A stretch of 26,828 bases of DNA from RGIG5472 sp051867635 (lineage in GTDB: Bacteria > Bacillota > Clostridia > Oscillospirales > Oscillospiraceae). The position numbers and the translations under genes were made by a program. The notes beneath the pieces are model-generated. The model was not told where the DNA came from and made no database searches. It worked only from the letters and a program-made list of their open reading frames with translations. Location of the stretch: positions 1-26,828 of the forward strand of contig JBJDYT010000031.1 of the NCBI GenBank assembly GCA_051867635.1. The letters run 5' to 3'. Position 1 is the stretch's first letter. Every line of letters starts with the position of its first letter. This document shows, piece after piece, positions 7,291-14,721 of this stretch.

Positions 7291-7330
7291 AGAGCCGGGC
7301 GAACCGCAGGGGTTCGTCCGGCTCTCTTTT
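7291..7330. terminator. Second hairpin in the convergent gap, likely terminator
   Basis: A 15-bp stem with one G-U pair (7291-7305 with 7311-7325) and a 5-base loop is followed by C-TTTT on the plus strand. It lies about 75-110 bases downstream of the iclR stop on the minus strand, where the T-run is weaker. It could be a second plus-strand terminator or the minus-strand end of the iclR transcript. The rest of 7196-7401 shows nothing gene-like. Confidence 0.6.
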
Positions 7331-7401
7331 GGCGAAGCCGCATCCCTGTCCGAAAGCGCTTCCCCGGGACCTTCTCCGGGCGCGGACAGGTTTTTTGCTT
7401 G

Positions 7402-8169
7402 CTATCGCGGGAAATACCCCATTTTTCCGGAAATTTTGCCCGCCACGTTGATGACCATCCTGGCCAGGCTTTCCTCCCGGTCTTTCAGATTCAGCTGGCT
7501 CACGCAGCCGGATATGCTGATGGCGCCGATGGCCACGCGGTTCTGGTTGAAGATCGGCGCCGCCAGGGAGGCCTTCCCTATGGTGACCTCCTCCTCGATG
7601 GTCACATATCCGCGCATGCGGACCCGCTGCAGCTCTTTCTCGATCTGCGCCGGGTTTGTGATCGTATGGGGCGTAAGCTTTTTCAGCGGATGACTGAACA
7701 GGATATGCTCGATCTCCTTTTCGCTCCTGTAAGCCAGGATGACCTTTCCCATAGCGCAGCAGAACATGGGGTGCCGGTAGCCGATCGGCGTAAAGAGCTC
7801 TGTAGAGTCGTCGGCGCCGACGCTGGCCAGATGGACAAGGTCCTGCTTGTCGGGAATGCCGAGAAAACAGTGCAGGTTCGTGGCAAAAGAAAGCTTCTGC
7901 AGCTCGGGATACGCGTGCCTGTACAGCTCGTTGCTGTGCAGGATGGTGCCGGCGAGAGACAGGACCTGAACGCCGAGCCGGTAGCATCCGCTTTTATCGT
8001 CCCGTTCGACAAAGCCCATGTCAAGCATGGTGCTCAGATGCCGCGACACGGTGCTGGGCGTCAGGTTGAGGGAGCGCGAGATCTCGGAGACCCGCTGCAC
8101 GGGTGAAGTGGTGAATGTATTCAGGATCATCAGGGCCCGGTACAGGCTTTGCATATTGTTGTTTTGCAT
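7402..8169 (-). CDS. IclR-family transcriptional regulator
   Basis: A 255-residue regulator. Residues 1-65 are the winged helix-turn-helix (LYRALMILNTFTTSPVQRVSEISRSLNLTPSTVSRHLSTMLDMGFVERDD). Residues 75-250 are the IclR effector domain, with the typical GYRHPMFCCAMGKVILA, RMRGYVTIEEEVTIG and AAPIFNQNRVAIGAISISG segments. The ATG at 8169 has GTGAGG seven bases upstream, and a GTG at 8181 is less likely because it sits in that ribosome site. The gene is divergent from the ABC importer and sits at the head of the catabolic island, the classic position of a substrate-sensing local repressor or activator. A perfect 9-bp inverted repeat in the shared upstream region is a candidate binding site. 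Confidence 0.95.
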   Translation of the reverse strand: MQNNNMQSLYRALMILNTFTTSPVQRVSEISRSLNLTPSTVSRHLSTMLDMGFVERDDKSGCYRLGVQVLSLAGTILHSNELYRHAYPELQKLSFATNLHCFLGIPDKQDLVHLASVGADDSTELFTPIGYRHPMFCCAMGKVILAYRSEKEIEHILFSHPLKKLTPHTITNPAQIEKELQRVRMRGYVTIEEEVTIGKASLAAPIFNQNRVAIGAISISGCVSQLNLKDREESLARMVINVAGKISGKMGYFPR

Positions 8170-8194
8170 GGCAGTCCTCACTAAAATGTCGGTT

Positions 8195-8209
8195 TATCAT
8201 TTGTTGATA
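8195..8209. promoter_or_regulatory. Short inverted repeat upstream of iclR gene
   Basis: TATCA and TGATA flank five bases, 26-40 bases upstream of the IclR start codon. It may be part of the iclR promoter/operator, but no convincing -35/-10 pair was found for this gene, and a 5-bp repeat can occur by chance. Confidence 0.3.
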
Positions 8210-8261
8210 GCTTGCGTTTCCTGCACTTGCTGTGGACACATATTGGTGAGAAGTTTTCATG

Positions 8262-8283
8262 GTGTTATTACACATAATAACAC
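8262..8283. promoter_or_regulatory. Perfect inverted repeat, candidate IclR operator
   Basis: GTGTTATTA at 8262-8270 and its exact complement at 8275-8283 are separated by CACA. The 22-bp palindrome sits in the 308-bp gap between the divergent IclR gene and ABC importer, about 77 bases upstream of the importer -35 box and 92 bases from the IclR start. No T-run follows on either strand, so a protein-binding site is more likely than a terminator. Assignment to the IclR protein is an inference from position. Confidence 0.6.
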
Positions 8284-8359
8284 AGTGTTTCATAATACGC
8301 AAAGGTTTTTCCTTCTGCAACATCATACAATTGCACGCCGGAAATTTAGACAATTCGCC

Positions 8360-8388
8360 TTGACGGGTCTATATACGACAAATACAAT
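8360..8388 (+). promoter_or_regulatory. Sigma-A promoter of the ABC importer operon
   Basis: TTGACG (8360-8365) and TACAAT (8383-8388) are separated by exactly 17 bases. Transcription would begin near 8395, leaving a leader of about 80 bases before the lipoprotein ATG at 8478. The rest of the 8170-8477 gap is AT-rich, with no further gene. Confidence 0.75.
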
Positions 8389-8477
8389 ATGTGCAAGAAG
8401 TACAAAAAAGCTGCAAAAAACAGGCGAAGGTTTGTCAGGAGCGGCTGGTACTTCCATAAAAAATATAGGAGGTAATT

Positions 8478-9584
8478 ATGAAAAGATTATTCGCGCTGTT
8501 GCTTACTGTATGCATGCTCATGAGCGTCCTTGCGGCGTGTGGGACTGCGGAGGAGCCCCAGGATGATGACGGAGCGGGCGACGGGCTTTCCACGATACGC
8601 TGCGGTTGGCTGACGACCGCAATTCCCGTGCCCAACTTCTACGCGGACGAGCAGGGGTGGTATGAAGAACTGGGCGTCTCCATCGACGTGTCTACCTTCT
8701 CCAGCGGCCCGGCCGCCAATGAGGCGGTGGGCTCCGGCTCCCTGGATATCGCCACGTTGGGCGCCATGCCGGCCGTGCTGGGCGGTATCGCCTATAACTA
8801 CAAGGTGATCGGCTGGCTGGAAGACGACGACTTTGCGCTGCAGGTCTATGCGAGAAATGACAGTGATATCGTCAGCGCCGGCCAGGGGAATCTGGCTGAC
8901 TACCCCAACCTGTATGGCACGCCGGACACCTGGCGCGGCAAGGATATCATCGTTACTTCCGCGACCTCTGCCCACTTTGCCGTGTGCAGCGTGCTGGCGG
9001 CCATGGGGCTGGATGAAAGCGACGTCAATATCATCGATATGGACGGTGCCTCCGGCGCCGCGGCGTTCCTGGCCGGCGAAGGCGACCTGTACTGCGCCTG
9101 GGACCCCCAGTACAACGCATTCTCCTCTGACCCTGAGAACTACACCCGCGTGGCCACCTGCGCAGACGCCGGCGCTTCCTTCATCTGCGTGACCGTCGCC
9201 ACCGAGGAGTACTGCAAGAACCATGAGGAAGAGGTCATCAAGTACCTGGAAGGAATGGTGCGGGCGGCGGACGTCTTTGCCAAGGACGATCAGACTTACT
9301 ATGACGCCATGTACCGCTGGCAGAGCGAGTACTCCGATGTGACAGCGGAGACTGCGAAGACCTCTGCGGCCATCCGCAAGATGTATGACCTGGACGGGAT
9401 GGCCGAATGGCACAAGGCCGACGCCAACGGCAACAGCAAGCTCTCTGAGGCGATGTATTCGATCGCGGACTTCATGATCGAAAACGGCCTGATCGAGGCG
9501 GAGAACAAGGAGGATCTGATCGCCAACGGCTTTGTGGACACCTCCTATATGCTGAAGGCCATCGAGAATGTGAAGAACAGCTAA
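8478..9584 (+). CDS. ABC transporter substrate-binding lipoprotein, nitrate/taurine/sulfonate class
   Basis: A 368-residue secreted lipoprotein. The signal peptide MKRLFALLLTVCMLMSVLAAC has a lipobox with Cys21. The mature protein is of the SsuA/TauA/NrtA/THI5-like periplasmic-binding class: RCGWLTTAIPVPNFYADEQGWYEELG at the start, GSGSLDIATLGAMPAVLGG for the first ligand loop, and the TSATSAHFAVCSVLAAMGLDESDVNII hinge region. It captures the substrate outside the membrane and delivers it to the two permeases encoded next. Family members bind sulfonates, nitrate, bicarbonate or thiamine precursors, and the downstream enzymes favour an organic sulfonate. AGGAGGT lies seven bases upstream of the ATG. 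A stable stem-loop follows the stop, probably to keep this subunit more abundant than the membrane parts. Confidence 0.92.
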   Translation: MKRLFALLLTVCMLMSVLAACGTAEEPQDDDGAGDGLSTIRCGWLTTAIPVPNFYADEQGWYEELGVSIDVSTFSSGPAANEAVGSGSLDIATLGAMPAVLGGIAYNYKVIGWLEDDDFALQVYARNDSDIVSAGQGNLADYPNLYGTPDTWRGKDIIVTSATSAHFAVCSVLAAMGLDESDVNIIDMDGASGAAAFLAGEGDLYCAWDPQYNAFSSDPENYTRVATCADAGASFICVTVATEEYCKNHEEEVIKYLEGMVRAADVFAKDDQTYYDAMYRWQSEYSDVTAETAKTSAAIRKMYDLDGMAEWHKADANGNSKLSEAMYSIADFMIENGLIEAENKEDLIANGFVDTSYMLKAIENVKNS

Positions 9585-9600
9585 ACACTGCAGGGCAAAA

Positions 9601-9634
9601 TGGCGGGGGGCTGCGTAAAAGCGGCTCCCCGCCA
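9601..9634 (+). other. Intercistronic stem-loop between binding protein and first permease
   Basis: A 14-bp stem (9601-9614 with 9621-9634, two G-U wobbles) with loop GTAAAA and no T-run afterwards. It lies between the lipoprotein gene and the first permease gene. Such hairpins commonly protect the upstream message from 3' decay, so that the binding protein is made in excess. A partial terminator role cannot be excluded. Confidence 0.7.
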
Positions 9635-9650
9635 GGAGAGGATAACAGAT

Positions 9651-10442
9651 ATGACATCACTTGAACGGCGAAATGAACGAATCAAATCTGCTATTTGTGC
9701 GATCATCAGCATTACAGCGTTTGTCCTTCTCTGGCAGTATGCGGTATCGGCGGGCTGGATCGATGCGAAGGCCTGCGCCGCGCCCTCCAAGGTGTTCGCG
9801 ACGTTCATCGACAAATGGTCAAACACGAAGCCGGACGGCGCCACTCTGGGGACCCATATCCTGGTCAGCTTAAAGCTGGCCTCCACGGGCTTTGTGCTGG
9901 CGGTGGTGATCGGCGTGCCCATGGGGTTGCTGATGGGTTACTTCCGGGGCGCCGACGCGTTTTTGACGCCTATTTTTGAAATCGTCCGCCCCATCCCTCC
10001 GCTGGCCTGGATCCCTGTGGTTCTGCTGACGCTGGGGATCGGCACGGAGGCAAAGGCTTTTATTATTTTTATCGCCTCGTTTGTTCCCTGCGTCATCAAT
10101 TCCTACACGGGGATCAAGCGGACGAATCCCGTGCTGATCAATGTGGCAAAGACCGCCGGCGCTACCAGATGGCAAATATTCTTCAAGGTCGGTATCCCGT
10201 CTGCTGTCCCGCTGATGTTTACCGGCATTAAGACCTCCCTCGGCAGCGCGTGGGCGACCCTGGTGGCGGCGGAGATGCTGTCGTCTTCTCAGGGGCTTGG
10301 CTACCTGATCCAGCGGGCCAGAAACCTGGTGCGCTCTGACCTGGTCATTGTCGGGATGCTCGTTATCGGCCTGATCGGCGCGCTGTTCACGCTGCTGCTT
10401 GACCTGATTGAAACAAAGGTGGCGCCCTGGAGGAAGAAATGA
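9651..10442 (+). CDS. ABC transporter permease 1 (SsuC/TauC type)
   Basis: A 263-residue inner-membrane protein with about six transmembrane helices. The permease domain shows the cytoplasmic coupling loop that contacts the ATPase, here NVAKTAGATRWQIFFKVGIPSAVPLMF (the EAA loop, about residues 164-190), and the family motif RPIPPLAWIPVVLLTLGIG. The ending VAAEMLSSSQGLGYLIQRARN is typical of sulfonate/taurine permeases. The ATG at 9651 is used, because an upstream in-frame ATG at 9600 runs through the hairpin. AGGAGAGG lies just upstream. It overlaps the second permease by four bases, so both are made together. The sequences differ clearly, which points to a heterodimeric channel. Confidence 0.93.
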   Translation: MTSLERRNERIKSAICAIISITAFVLLWQYAVSAGWIDAKACAAPSKVFATFIDKWSNTKPDGATLGTHILVSLKLASTGFVLAVVIGVPMGLLMGYFRGADAFLTPIFEIVRPIPPLAWIPVVLLTLGIGTEAKAFIIFIASFVPCVINSYTGIKRTNPVLINVAKTAGATRWQIFFKVGIPSAVPLMFTGIKTSLGSAWATLVAAEMLSSSQGLGYLIQRARNLVRSDLVIVGMLVIGLIGALFTLLLDLIETKVAPWRKK

Positions 10443-11233
10443 AAAAACCTATGAAAAAGATCGGTGCAAATAAATCGATATACGGCCTCATTTCACTGCT
10501 TTCCCTGACCCTGTTTCTGGCCGTCTGGTGGATCTACGCGCTCCAGCCCAGCAGCTTTATTTCCACGCCCAAGGAGGTCGTGGAGCGGATCATCCATATG
10601 TGCTATACGCCGGTCGCCAAGACCCTGCTCGGCGGGCACATTCTGGCCAGCCTGAGCCGCGTGCTGGTGGCGTTTGCGATCGCGTGCGTCATCGGCGTTG
10701 CGATGGGCATCGGGTTTGGCTGGTTCAAGACGTTCCGCCGCTTTGTCTGGCCACTGTTTTCCATCGTCCGGCCCATCCCTCCCATCGCGTGGATCCCGCT
10801 GATCATCCTTTGGTGCGGGATCGGGGAAAAATCCAAGATCATCATTGTGTTTATTGCCGCCCTGATGCCTGTGGTGCTGAACACCTACGCCGGTATCGCA
10901 TCCGCCGACCAGCTGCTGCTGAACGCGGGAACGACGCTGGGCGCCAACGCAAGGCAGATGCTGTTCAACGTGGCGCTCCCCGATGCGGTGCCGACGATTA
11001 TTGCGGGAATGAAGACCTCTCTTTCCACTGCGTGGCTGGCAGTCGTGGCGGCGGAGATGGTCGCCGCGACAAAGGGCGTCGGCTATCTCATCATCAACGG
11101 CATGGAGGAGCTGGATATCGCGCAGGTGATGGCGGGTATTGTGGTGATCGCGCTGATCAGCTCGATCCTTACGTTCAGCCTGAATAAATTGGAAAGGATT
11201 TTGTGTCCATGGGTGTATCTAAATGCAAAATAA
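10439..11233 (+). CDS. ABC transporter permease 2 (SsuC/TauC type)
   Basis: A 264-residue membrane protein homologous to the preceding permease, with the same landmarks: RPIPPIAWIPLIILWCGIGEKSK, the EAA-type loop NAGTTLGANARQMLFNVALPDAVPTII, and VVAAEMVAATKGVGYLIINGM. Most binding-protein-dependent sulfonate systems use a single permease as a homodimer, while here two diverged copies are translationally coupled (ATGA overlap at 10439-10442). Its 3' end overlaps the first ATPase gene by 25 bases. Confidence 0.93.
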   Translation: MKKPMKKIGANKSIYGLISLLSLTLFLAVWWIYALQPSSFISTPKEVVERIIHMCYTPVAKTLLGGHILASLSRVLVAFAIACVIGVAMGIGFGWFKTFRRFVWPLFSIVRPIPPIAWIPLIILWCGIGEKSKIIIVFIAALMPVVLNTYAGIASADQLLLNAGTTLGANARQMLFNVALPDAVPTIIAGMKTSLSTAWLAVVAAEMVAATKGVGYLIINGMEELDIAQVMAGIVVIALISSILTFSLNKLERILCPWVYLNAK

Positions 11234-11964
11234 GGGTCCGGAACGTCAGCAAGGCATATGAGACAAAGGACAAGCAGGTCCAGGTCCTGAAGGATATGTC
11301 CTTGGATGTGTACGAGAATGAATTCCTGGTTTTGCTGGGACCGGGTCAGTGCGGAAAGACCGTCTTTCTCAATATCCTTGCGGACCTGGAAAAGCCGGAC
11401 AACGGGACCATTGAGTTTTTGGGAAAAGAATACCACCATGGGGAAATTGGCTTCGTTTTCCAGCGCTACGCGCTCTTTCCGTGGAAAACAGTGATCGACA
11501 ACGTGCAGATGAACCAGCGCTTCCACGGCGTTGAGAAGAAAAAGCGGGAGGAGACCGCCAAGAAATTCATCGACCTGGTGGGGCTGCAGGGCTTTGAAAA
11601 GGCGTATCCCGCGCAGCTGTCCGGCGGCATGAAGCAGCGCGTGGGGATCGCGCGGGCGTACGCCAGCAACACGGACCTCATTTTGATGGACGAGCCGTTT
11701 GGAGCCCTGGATGCGCAGACGCGCTACCAGATGCAGGGAGAGATCCTGAAGATCTGGGAGCAGGAAAAGGTCACGGTCGTGTTCGTCACGAACAACATTG
11801 AGGAGGCCGTCACGCTGGGAGACCGCATCGTATTGATGAGCAACAAGCCATCCCGCGTTGTGAAGGAATACGTGCCCCGGATGCCGCGTCCGCGGAGCAA
11901 TACGGATGTGGAGTTCCTGGAGCTGAGAAATGAGATCGCAGAAGCCATGGATCTTGCCTTGTAA
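11209..11964 (+). CDS. ABC transporter ATPase 1, with degenerate Walker A and no H-loop histidine
   Basis: A 251-residue cytoplasmic ATPase of the SsuB/TauB class that powers import. The Walker A at residues 44-51 reads GPGQCGKT, with Gln47 where Gly is normal. The Q-loop Gln85 is present (FVFQRYALFPW). The signature LSGGMKQR (137-144) is intact, as is Walker B LILMDEP (157-163) with catalytic Glu162 and D-loop GALD. The switch histidine is replaced by Asn195 (FVTNNIEEA; codon AAC at 11791). The ATG at 11209 is preferred over GTG 11203 because GGAAAGGA lies 10 bases upstream. Its partner ATPase has the reverse set of defects, so the pair probably works as a heterodimer with one active site. 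See the matching finding. Confidence 0.9.
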   Translation: MGVSKCKIRVRNVSKAYETKDKQVQVLKDMSLDVYENEFLVLLGPGQCGKTVFLNILADLEKPDNGTIEFLGKEYHHGEIGFVFQRYALFPWKTVIDNVQMNQRFHGVEKKKREETAKKFIDLVGLQGFEKAYPAQLSGGMKQRVGIARAYASNTDLILMDEPFGALDAQTRYQMQGEILKIWEQEKVTVVFVTNNIEEAVTLGDRIVLMSNKPSRVVKEYVPRMPRPRSNTDVEFLELRNEIAEAMDLAL

Positions 11965-11979
11965 AGCCGGAGGGAAAGC

Positions 11980-12723
11980 ATGAACGAACAGCCTAAAGTA
12001 TTAGTTGAACATCTGACCAAGAAATTCGGGGATTTGTTGGTTCTTGACGATATTTCTTTCAACATTAAAAAGGGAGAGTTCGTGTGCCTCGTCGGGCCTA
12101 CCGGCTGCGGCAAGACGACCTTTCTGAACCTGTTGGTCAAATTGCTTGAGCCCACAAGCGGCAGGATCCTCATTGACGGGGAGCCGGCCGACCCCAAAAA
12201 GCACAATTTGAGCTTTGTGTTTCAGGAGCCTTCTGCCTTTCCCTGGCTGACGGTGGAGGAAAACATCCGCTTCAACCTGGAGATCAAGAAGTACCCCAAG
12301 AACGTGATCGACGAGCGCGTCGAGCACATATTGGACCTGATCGGCCTGAAGGCCGACCGCAAGGCATACCCGCATCAGCTTTCCGTCAGCGCGGAGCAGC
12401 GCATCGTGATCGGGCGCAGCTTTGCCATGCACCCTGACCTGCTGTTGATGGACGAGCCGTACGGGCAGATGGATATCAAGGTCCGCTACTATCTGGAGGA
12501 TGAGGTGCTGCGGCTCCAGAAGGAGACCAACAGCACGGTGATCTTCATTACGCACAACATTGAAGAAGCGGTCTACCTGGCGGAGAGGTGCCTGATCATG
12601 TCGGCAAAGCCGACCACCGTCAAAGCAGAGCGCGTCATCGACCTGCCCCGCCCGCGGAATATCGCGGACCCGGAATTCATCAAGATCCGTCAGGAGATCA
12701 CGGACATGATCAAATGGTGGTGA
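11980..12723 (+). CDS. ABC transporter ATPase 2, with degenerate signature motif
   Basis: A 247-residue ATPase. The Walker A GPTGCGKT (39-46), Q-loop Gln82, Walker B LLLMDEP (154-160) with Glu159, and switch His192 (FITHNIEEA) are all canonical. The ABC signature is not: residues 134-138 read LSVSA instead of LSGGQ. In an ABC dimer each ATP is held between the Walker A of one subunit and the signature of the other. This protein would therefore provide the working Walker A and His, and the non-working signature. It starts 15 bases after ATPase 1 with GGAGGGAAAGC upstream. It closes the importer cassette and is followed by an AT-rich gap with a new start of transcription likely. Confidence 0.9.
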   Translation: MNEQPKVLVEHLTKKFGDLLVLDDISFNIKKGEFVCLVGPTGCGKTTFLNLLVKLLEPTSGRILIDGEPADPKKHNLSFVFQEPSAFPWLTVEENIRFNLEIKKYPKNVIDERVEHILDLIGLKADRKAYPHQLSVSAEQRIVIGRSFAMHPDLLLMDEPYGQMDIKVRYYLEDEVLRLQKETNSTVIFITHNIEEAVYLAERCLIMSAKPTTVKAERVIDLPRPRNIADPEFIKIRQEITDMIKWW

Positions 12724-12915
12724 GCGTTTCCGCGGGGAATGGGAAAGCGTTTGGCAGGTGAGACGCCATCCGCTGCAGAGAAAAATGCAGGAATTTTTGC
12801 AAAACAAAAGATACGTTTTATTAATTTACACTTTTTTGGGATTTTTTTTGCAAAAGATAAAAAATTTGCAAGTAAAATTGCATTTTTGGCGAAACGGATA
12901 CAAATGGAGGAGCGT
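12724..12915. promoter_or_regulatory. AT-rich spacer with repeated TTTTGCAAAA palindromes
   Basis: This 192-bp gap is far richer in A and T than its surroundings. It holds two identical 10-bp palindromes TTTTGCAAAA at 12795-12804 and 12846-12855 (51 bp apart), a related TTTGCAA at 12865-12871 and ATTGCAT at 12877-12883. TAAAAT at 12873-12878 could serve as a -10 box, but its best -35 partner is 19 bases away and weak. The region probably carries the promoter and a regulator site for the enzyme half of the island. No gene was found in it. Confidence 0.5.
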
Positions 12916-13740
12916 ATGGATAAGCTCGAAAAAGAACGCCTTGTACAGAAATGCCGCCAAATACGGCGGATGACATTGGAGTCGATCGCTAGCCTGGGAG
13001 TGGGCCATGTCGGCGGGAGCCTGTCGATTATAGAGACGCTGGTCGTGCTCTATTACAAGGAAATGAACATCGATGTGCAGCACCCGCAGAAGGAGGACCG
13101 GGACCGCTTCGTCCTGTCGAAAGGGCATTCAGGGCCGGCCCTGTATGCGGTGCTGGCGGACCTGGGATATTTTGACAAGTCCCACCTGCTGACCCTGAAC
13201 CGGCCGGAGACGATCCTGCCCAGCCACTGCGACATGAACCGCACGCCCGGTGTGGATATGACCACGGGTTCCCTGGGACAGGGTTTCTCCTGCGCGGTGG
13301 GCCTGGCCCTCGGCGCGAGGATGAAGGGATATGGCGCCACGATCTACGCCATGGTGGGAGACGGCGAGAGCCAGGAGGGGCAGATCTGGGAGGCAGCCAT
13401 GCTGGCCGGCGCGCAGAAGCTGGACAATCTGATCGCCTTTTCTGACTACAACAAGCTCCAGCTGGACGGCCCCTGCAGCGAGATCGTGGAGGTGGCGCCC
13501 CTGGACAAGAAGTGGGAGGCCTTCAACTGGAATGTGATCGTGGTGCAGGACGGGAATGACGTGGAAGAGGTGGACCGTGCCATCCTGGAGGCGAAAAACA
13601 CGAAGGGAAAGCCGACGATGATCATTCTCAATACGACAAAGGGCTGCGGAGTGTCCTTTGCGCTTCGCGCGGGCTGCGGCAATCACAGTATGACGGTGAC
13701 GCCTGAGATGCTGCAGGAGGCGCTCCGGGAACTTTCGTAA
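12916..13740 (+). CDS. Transketolase, N-terminal (ThDP pyrophosphate-binding) subunit
   Basis: A 274-residue subunit of a split transketolase. Visible landmarks are GHVGGSLS with His31, LSKGHSGPALYA with His71, DMTTGSLGQG (114-123), and the ThDP/Mg2+ motif that starts GDGESQEG at 148-155 and ends with the Asn at 179 (DYNK). It binds cofactor diphosphate and pairs with the next gene product, which binds the pyrimidine. Transketolases move a two-carbon ketol unit between sugar phosphates, and split forms include housekeeping, apulose-phosphate and sulfo-sugar enzymes. Placement between a sulfonate-type importer and an acylating aldehyde dehydrogenase suggests a specialised role. The ATG at 12916 follows GGAGG by five bases, with a second ATG at 12904. 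Confidence 0.9.
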   Translation: MDKLEKERLVQKCRQIRRMTLESIASLGVGHVGGSLSIIETLVVLYYKEMNIDVQHPQKEDRDRFVLSKGHSGPALYAVLADLGYFDKSHLLTLNRPETILPSHCDMNRTPGVDMTTGSLGQGFSCAVGLALGARMKGYGATIYAMVGDGESQEGQIWEAAMLAGAQKLDNLIAFSDYNKLQLDGPCSEIVEVAPLDKKWEAFNWNVIVVQDGNDVEEVDRAILEAKNTKGKPTMIILNTTKGCGVSFALRAGCGNHSMTVTPEMLQEALRELS

Positions 13741-13755
13741 AGGAGGCGTGGAAGT

Positions 13756-14691
13756 ATGAAGAATCTGGAAATGCGTCAAGTCATGGAGCAGGTCCTGGAG
13801 GAGCTGATGCAAAAGGATGACAGGATCGTCGTCCTGGACGCCGACCTGGCCAAGGCGGTGGGCACGACCAAGCTGCATCAGCTGTTCCCGGAGCGGACGC
13901 TCCAAGCGGGGATCGCCGAAGCCGACATGGTCTCGGTCGCGGCCGGGCTGGCTGCCTACGGCTTTATCCCCCTGACATTTACCTTCGCTGCGTTTTCCTC
14001 CCGCAGAGTCTGCGACCAGGTGGCGCTGTCGGTCTGCTTTGCACAGAAGGCGGTCAAGCTGTTCGGCGGCGACCCCGGGATCACCGCCCAGGTGAACGGC
14101 GCGACGCATATGGGCCTGGACGACATCGGCACGCTGCGCAGCATTCCGGGACTGATGATCTTTGAGCCTTCAGACCTGACCATGATGCGCAAGCTCCTGC
14201 CCGAGGTCATTTACAACGGCAAGCCTGTGTATATCAGGCTGCTGCGAAAAGGCGCGCCGGAGATCTATGACGAAGATGCGGAGTTTGACCTCATGCGCAT
14301 CGAGAAGCTGCGTGACGGCTCGGACGTGACTCTGGCGGCCAGCGGCATCATGGTCGCGGCCGCCCGTGACGCCGCGCTGCTGCTGGCCTCGGAGGGGATC
14401 AGCGCGGAGGTCCTGGACGTACATACGATCAAGCCCCTGGATGAGGCGACCCTGCTCGCATCGGTGCGGAAGACGGGCGCGGTGGTCACCTGCGACAACC
14501 ACAATGTGATCGGCGGCGTCGGCTCCGCCGTCGCCGAGGCCACGGCCAGGAACCATCCGGTCCCCATCGAGTTTATCGGGACGCAGGACCATTTCGGCGA
14601 GGCGGCGGACCAGGCGTATTTGGCGAAAAAGTACCATATGACGGCCGAGGATATCGCGGCGGCGGCCAAGCGGGCCATGGCCCGCAAGTAG
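13756..14691 (+). CDS. Transketolase, C-terminal (ThDP pyrimidine-binding) subunit
   Basis: A 311-residue partner of the preceding subunit. The catalytic glutamate that activates the ThDP pyrimidine is Glu55 in GIAEADMVSVAAGLA. The substrate loop has GGDPGITAQVNGATHMGLDDIG, and the C-terminal third is the transketolase C domain (DVHTIKPLDEATLLASV, then CDNHNVIGGVGSAVAE). The length and domains are complete for the pyrimidine plus C-terminal halves. AAAGGAGGCG lies upstream of the ATG, 15 bases after the stop of the first subunit, so the two are co-translated. Together they make a full-length transketolase. Confidence 0.9.
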   Translation: MKNLEMRQVMEQVLEELMQKDDRIVVLDADLAKAVGTTKLHQLFPERTLQAGIAEADMVSVAAGLAAYGFIPLTFTFAAFSSRRVCDQVALSVCFAQKAVKLFGGDPGITAQVNGATHMGLDDIGTLRSIPGLMIFEPSDLTMMRKLLPEVIYNGKPVYIRLLRKGAPEIYDEDAEFDLMRIEKLRDGSDVTLAASGIMVAAARDAALLLASEGISAEVLDVHTIKPLDEATLLASVRKTGAVVTCDNHNVIGGVGSAVAEATARNHPVPIEFIGTQDHFGEAADQAYLAKKYHMTAEDIAAAAKRAMARK

Positions 14692-14721
14692 GACTGTATG
14701 CACAGGGAGCAGAGGAGCTAT

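Noticed and set aside
7196..7401. Possible small gene in the convergent gap before iclR
   Set aside because: Frames here pass through two terminator-like hairpins, have no good start site and show no recognisable domain.
12739..12903. Longer transketolase start at 12739
   Set aside because: The added residues are encoded by the AT-rich spacer with the TTTTGCAAAA palindromes and lack a ribosome site, while ATG 12916 follows GGAGG.
12916..14691. Naming the transketolase subunits SqwG and SqwH
   Set aside because: The split form alone is not specific, and the sulfoquinovose-handling genes (glycosidase, isomerase, sugar importer) are absent from the window.
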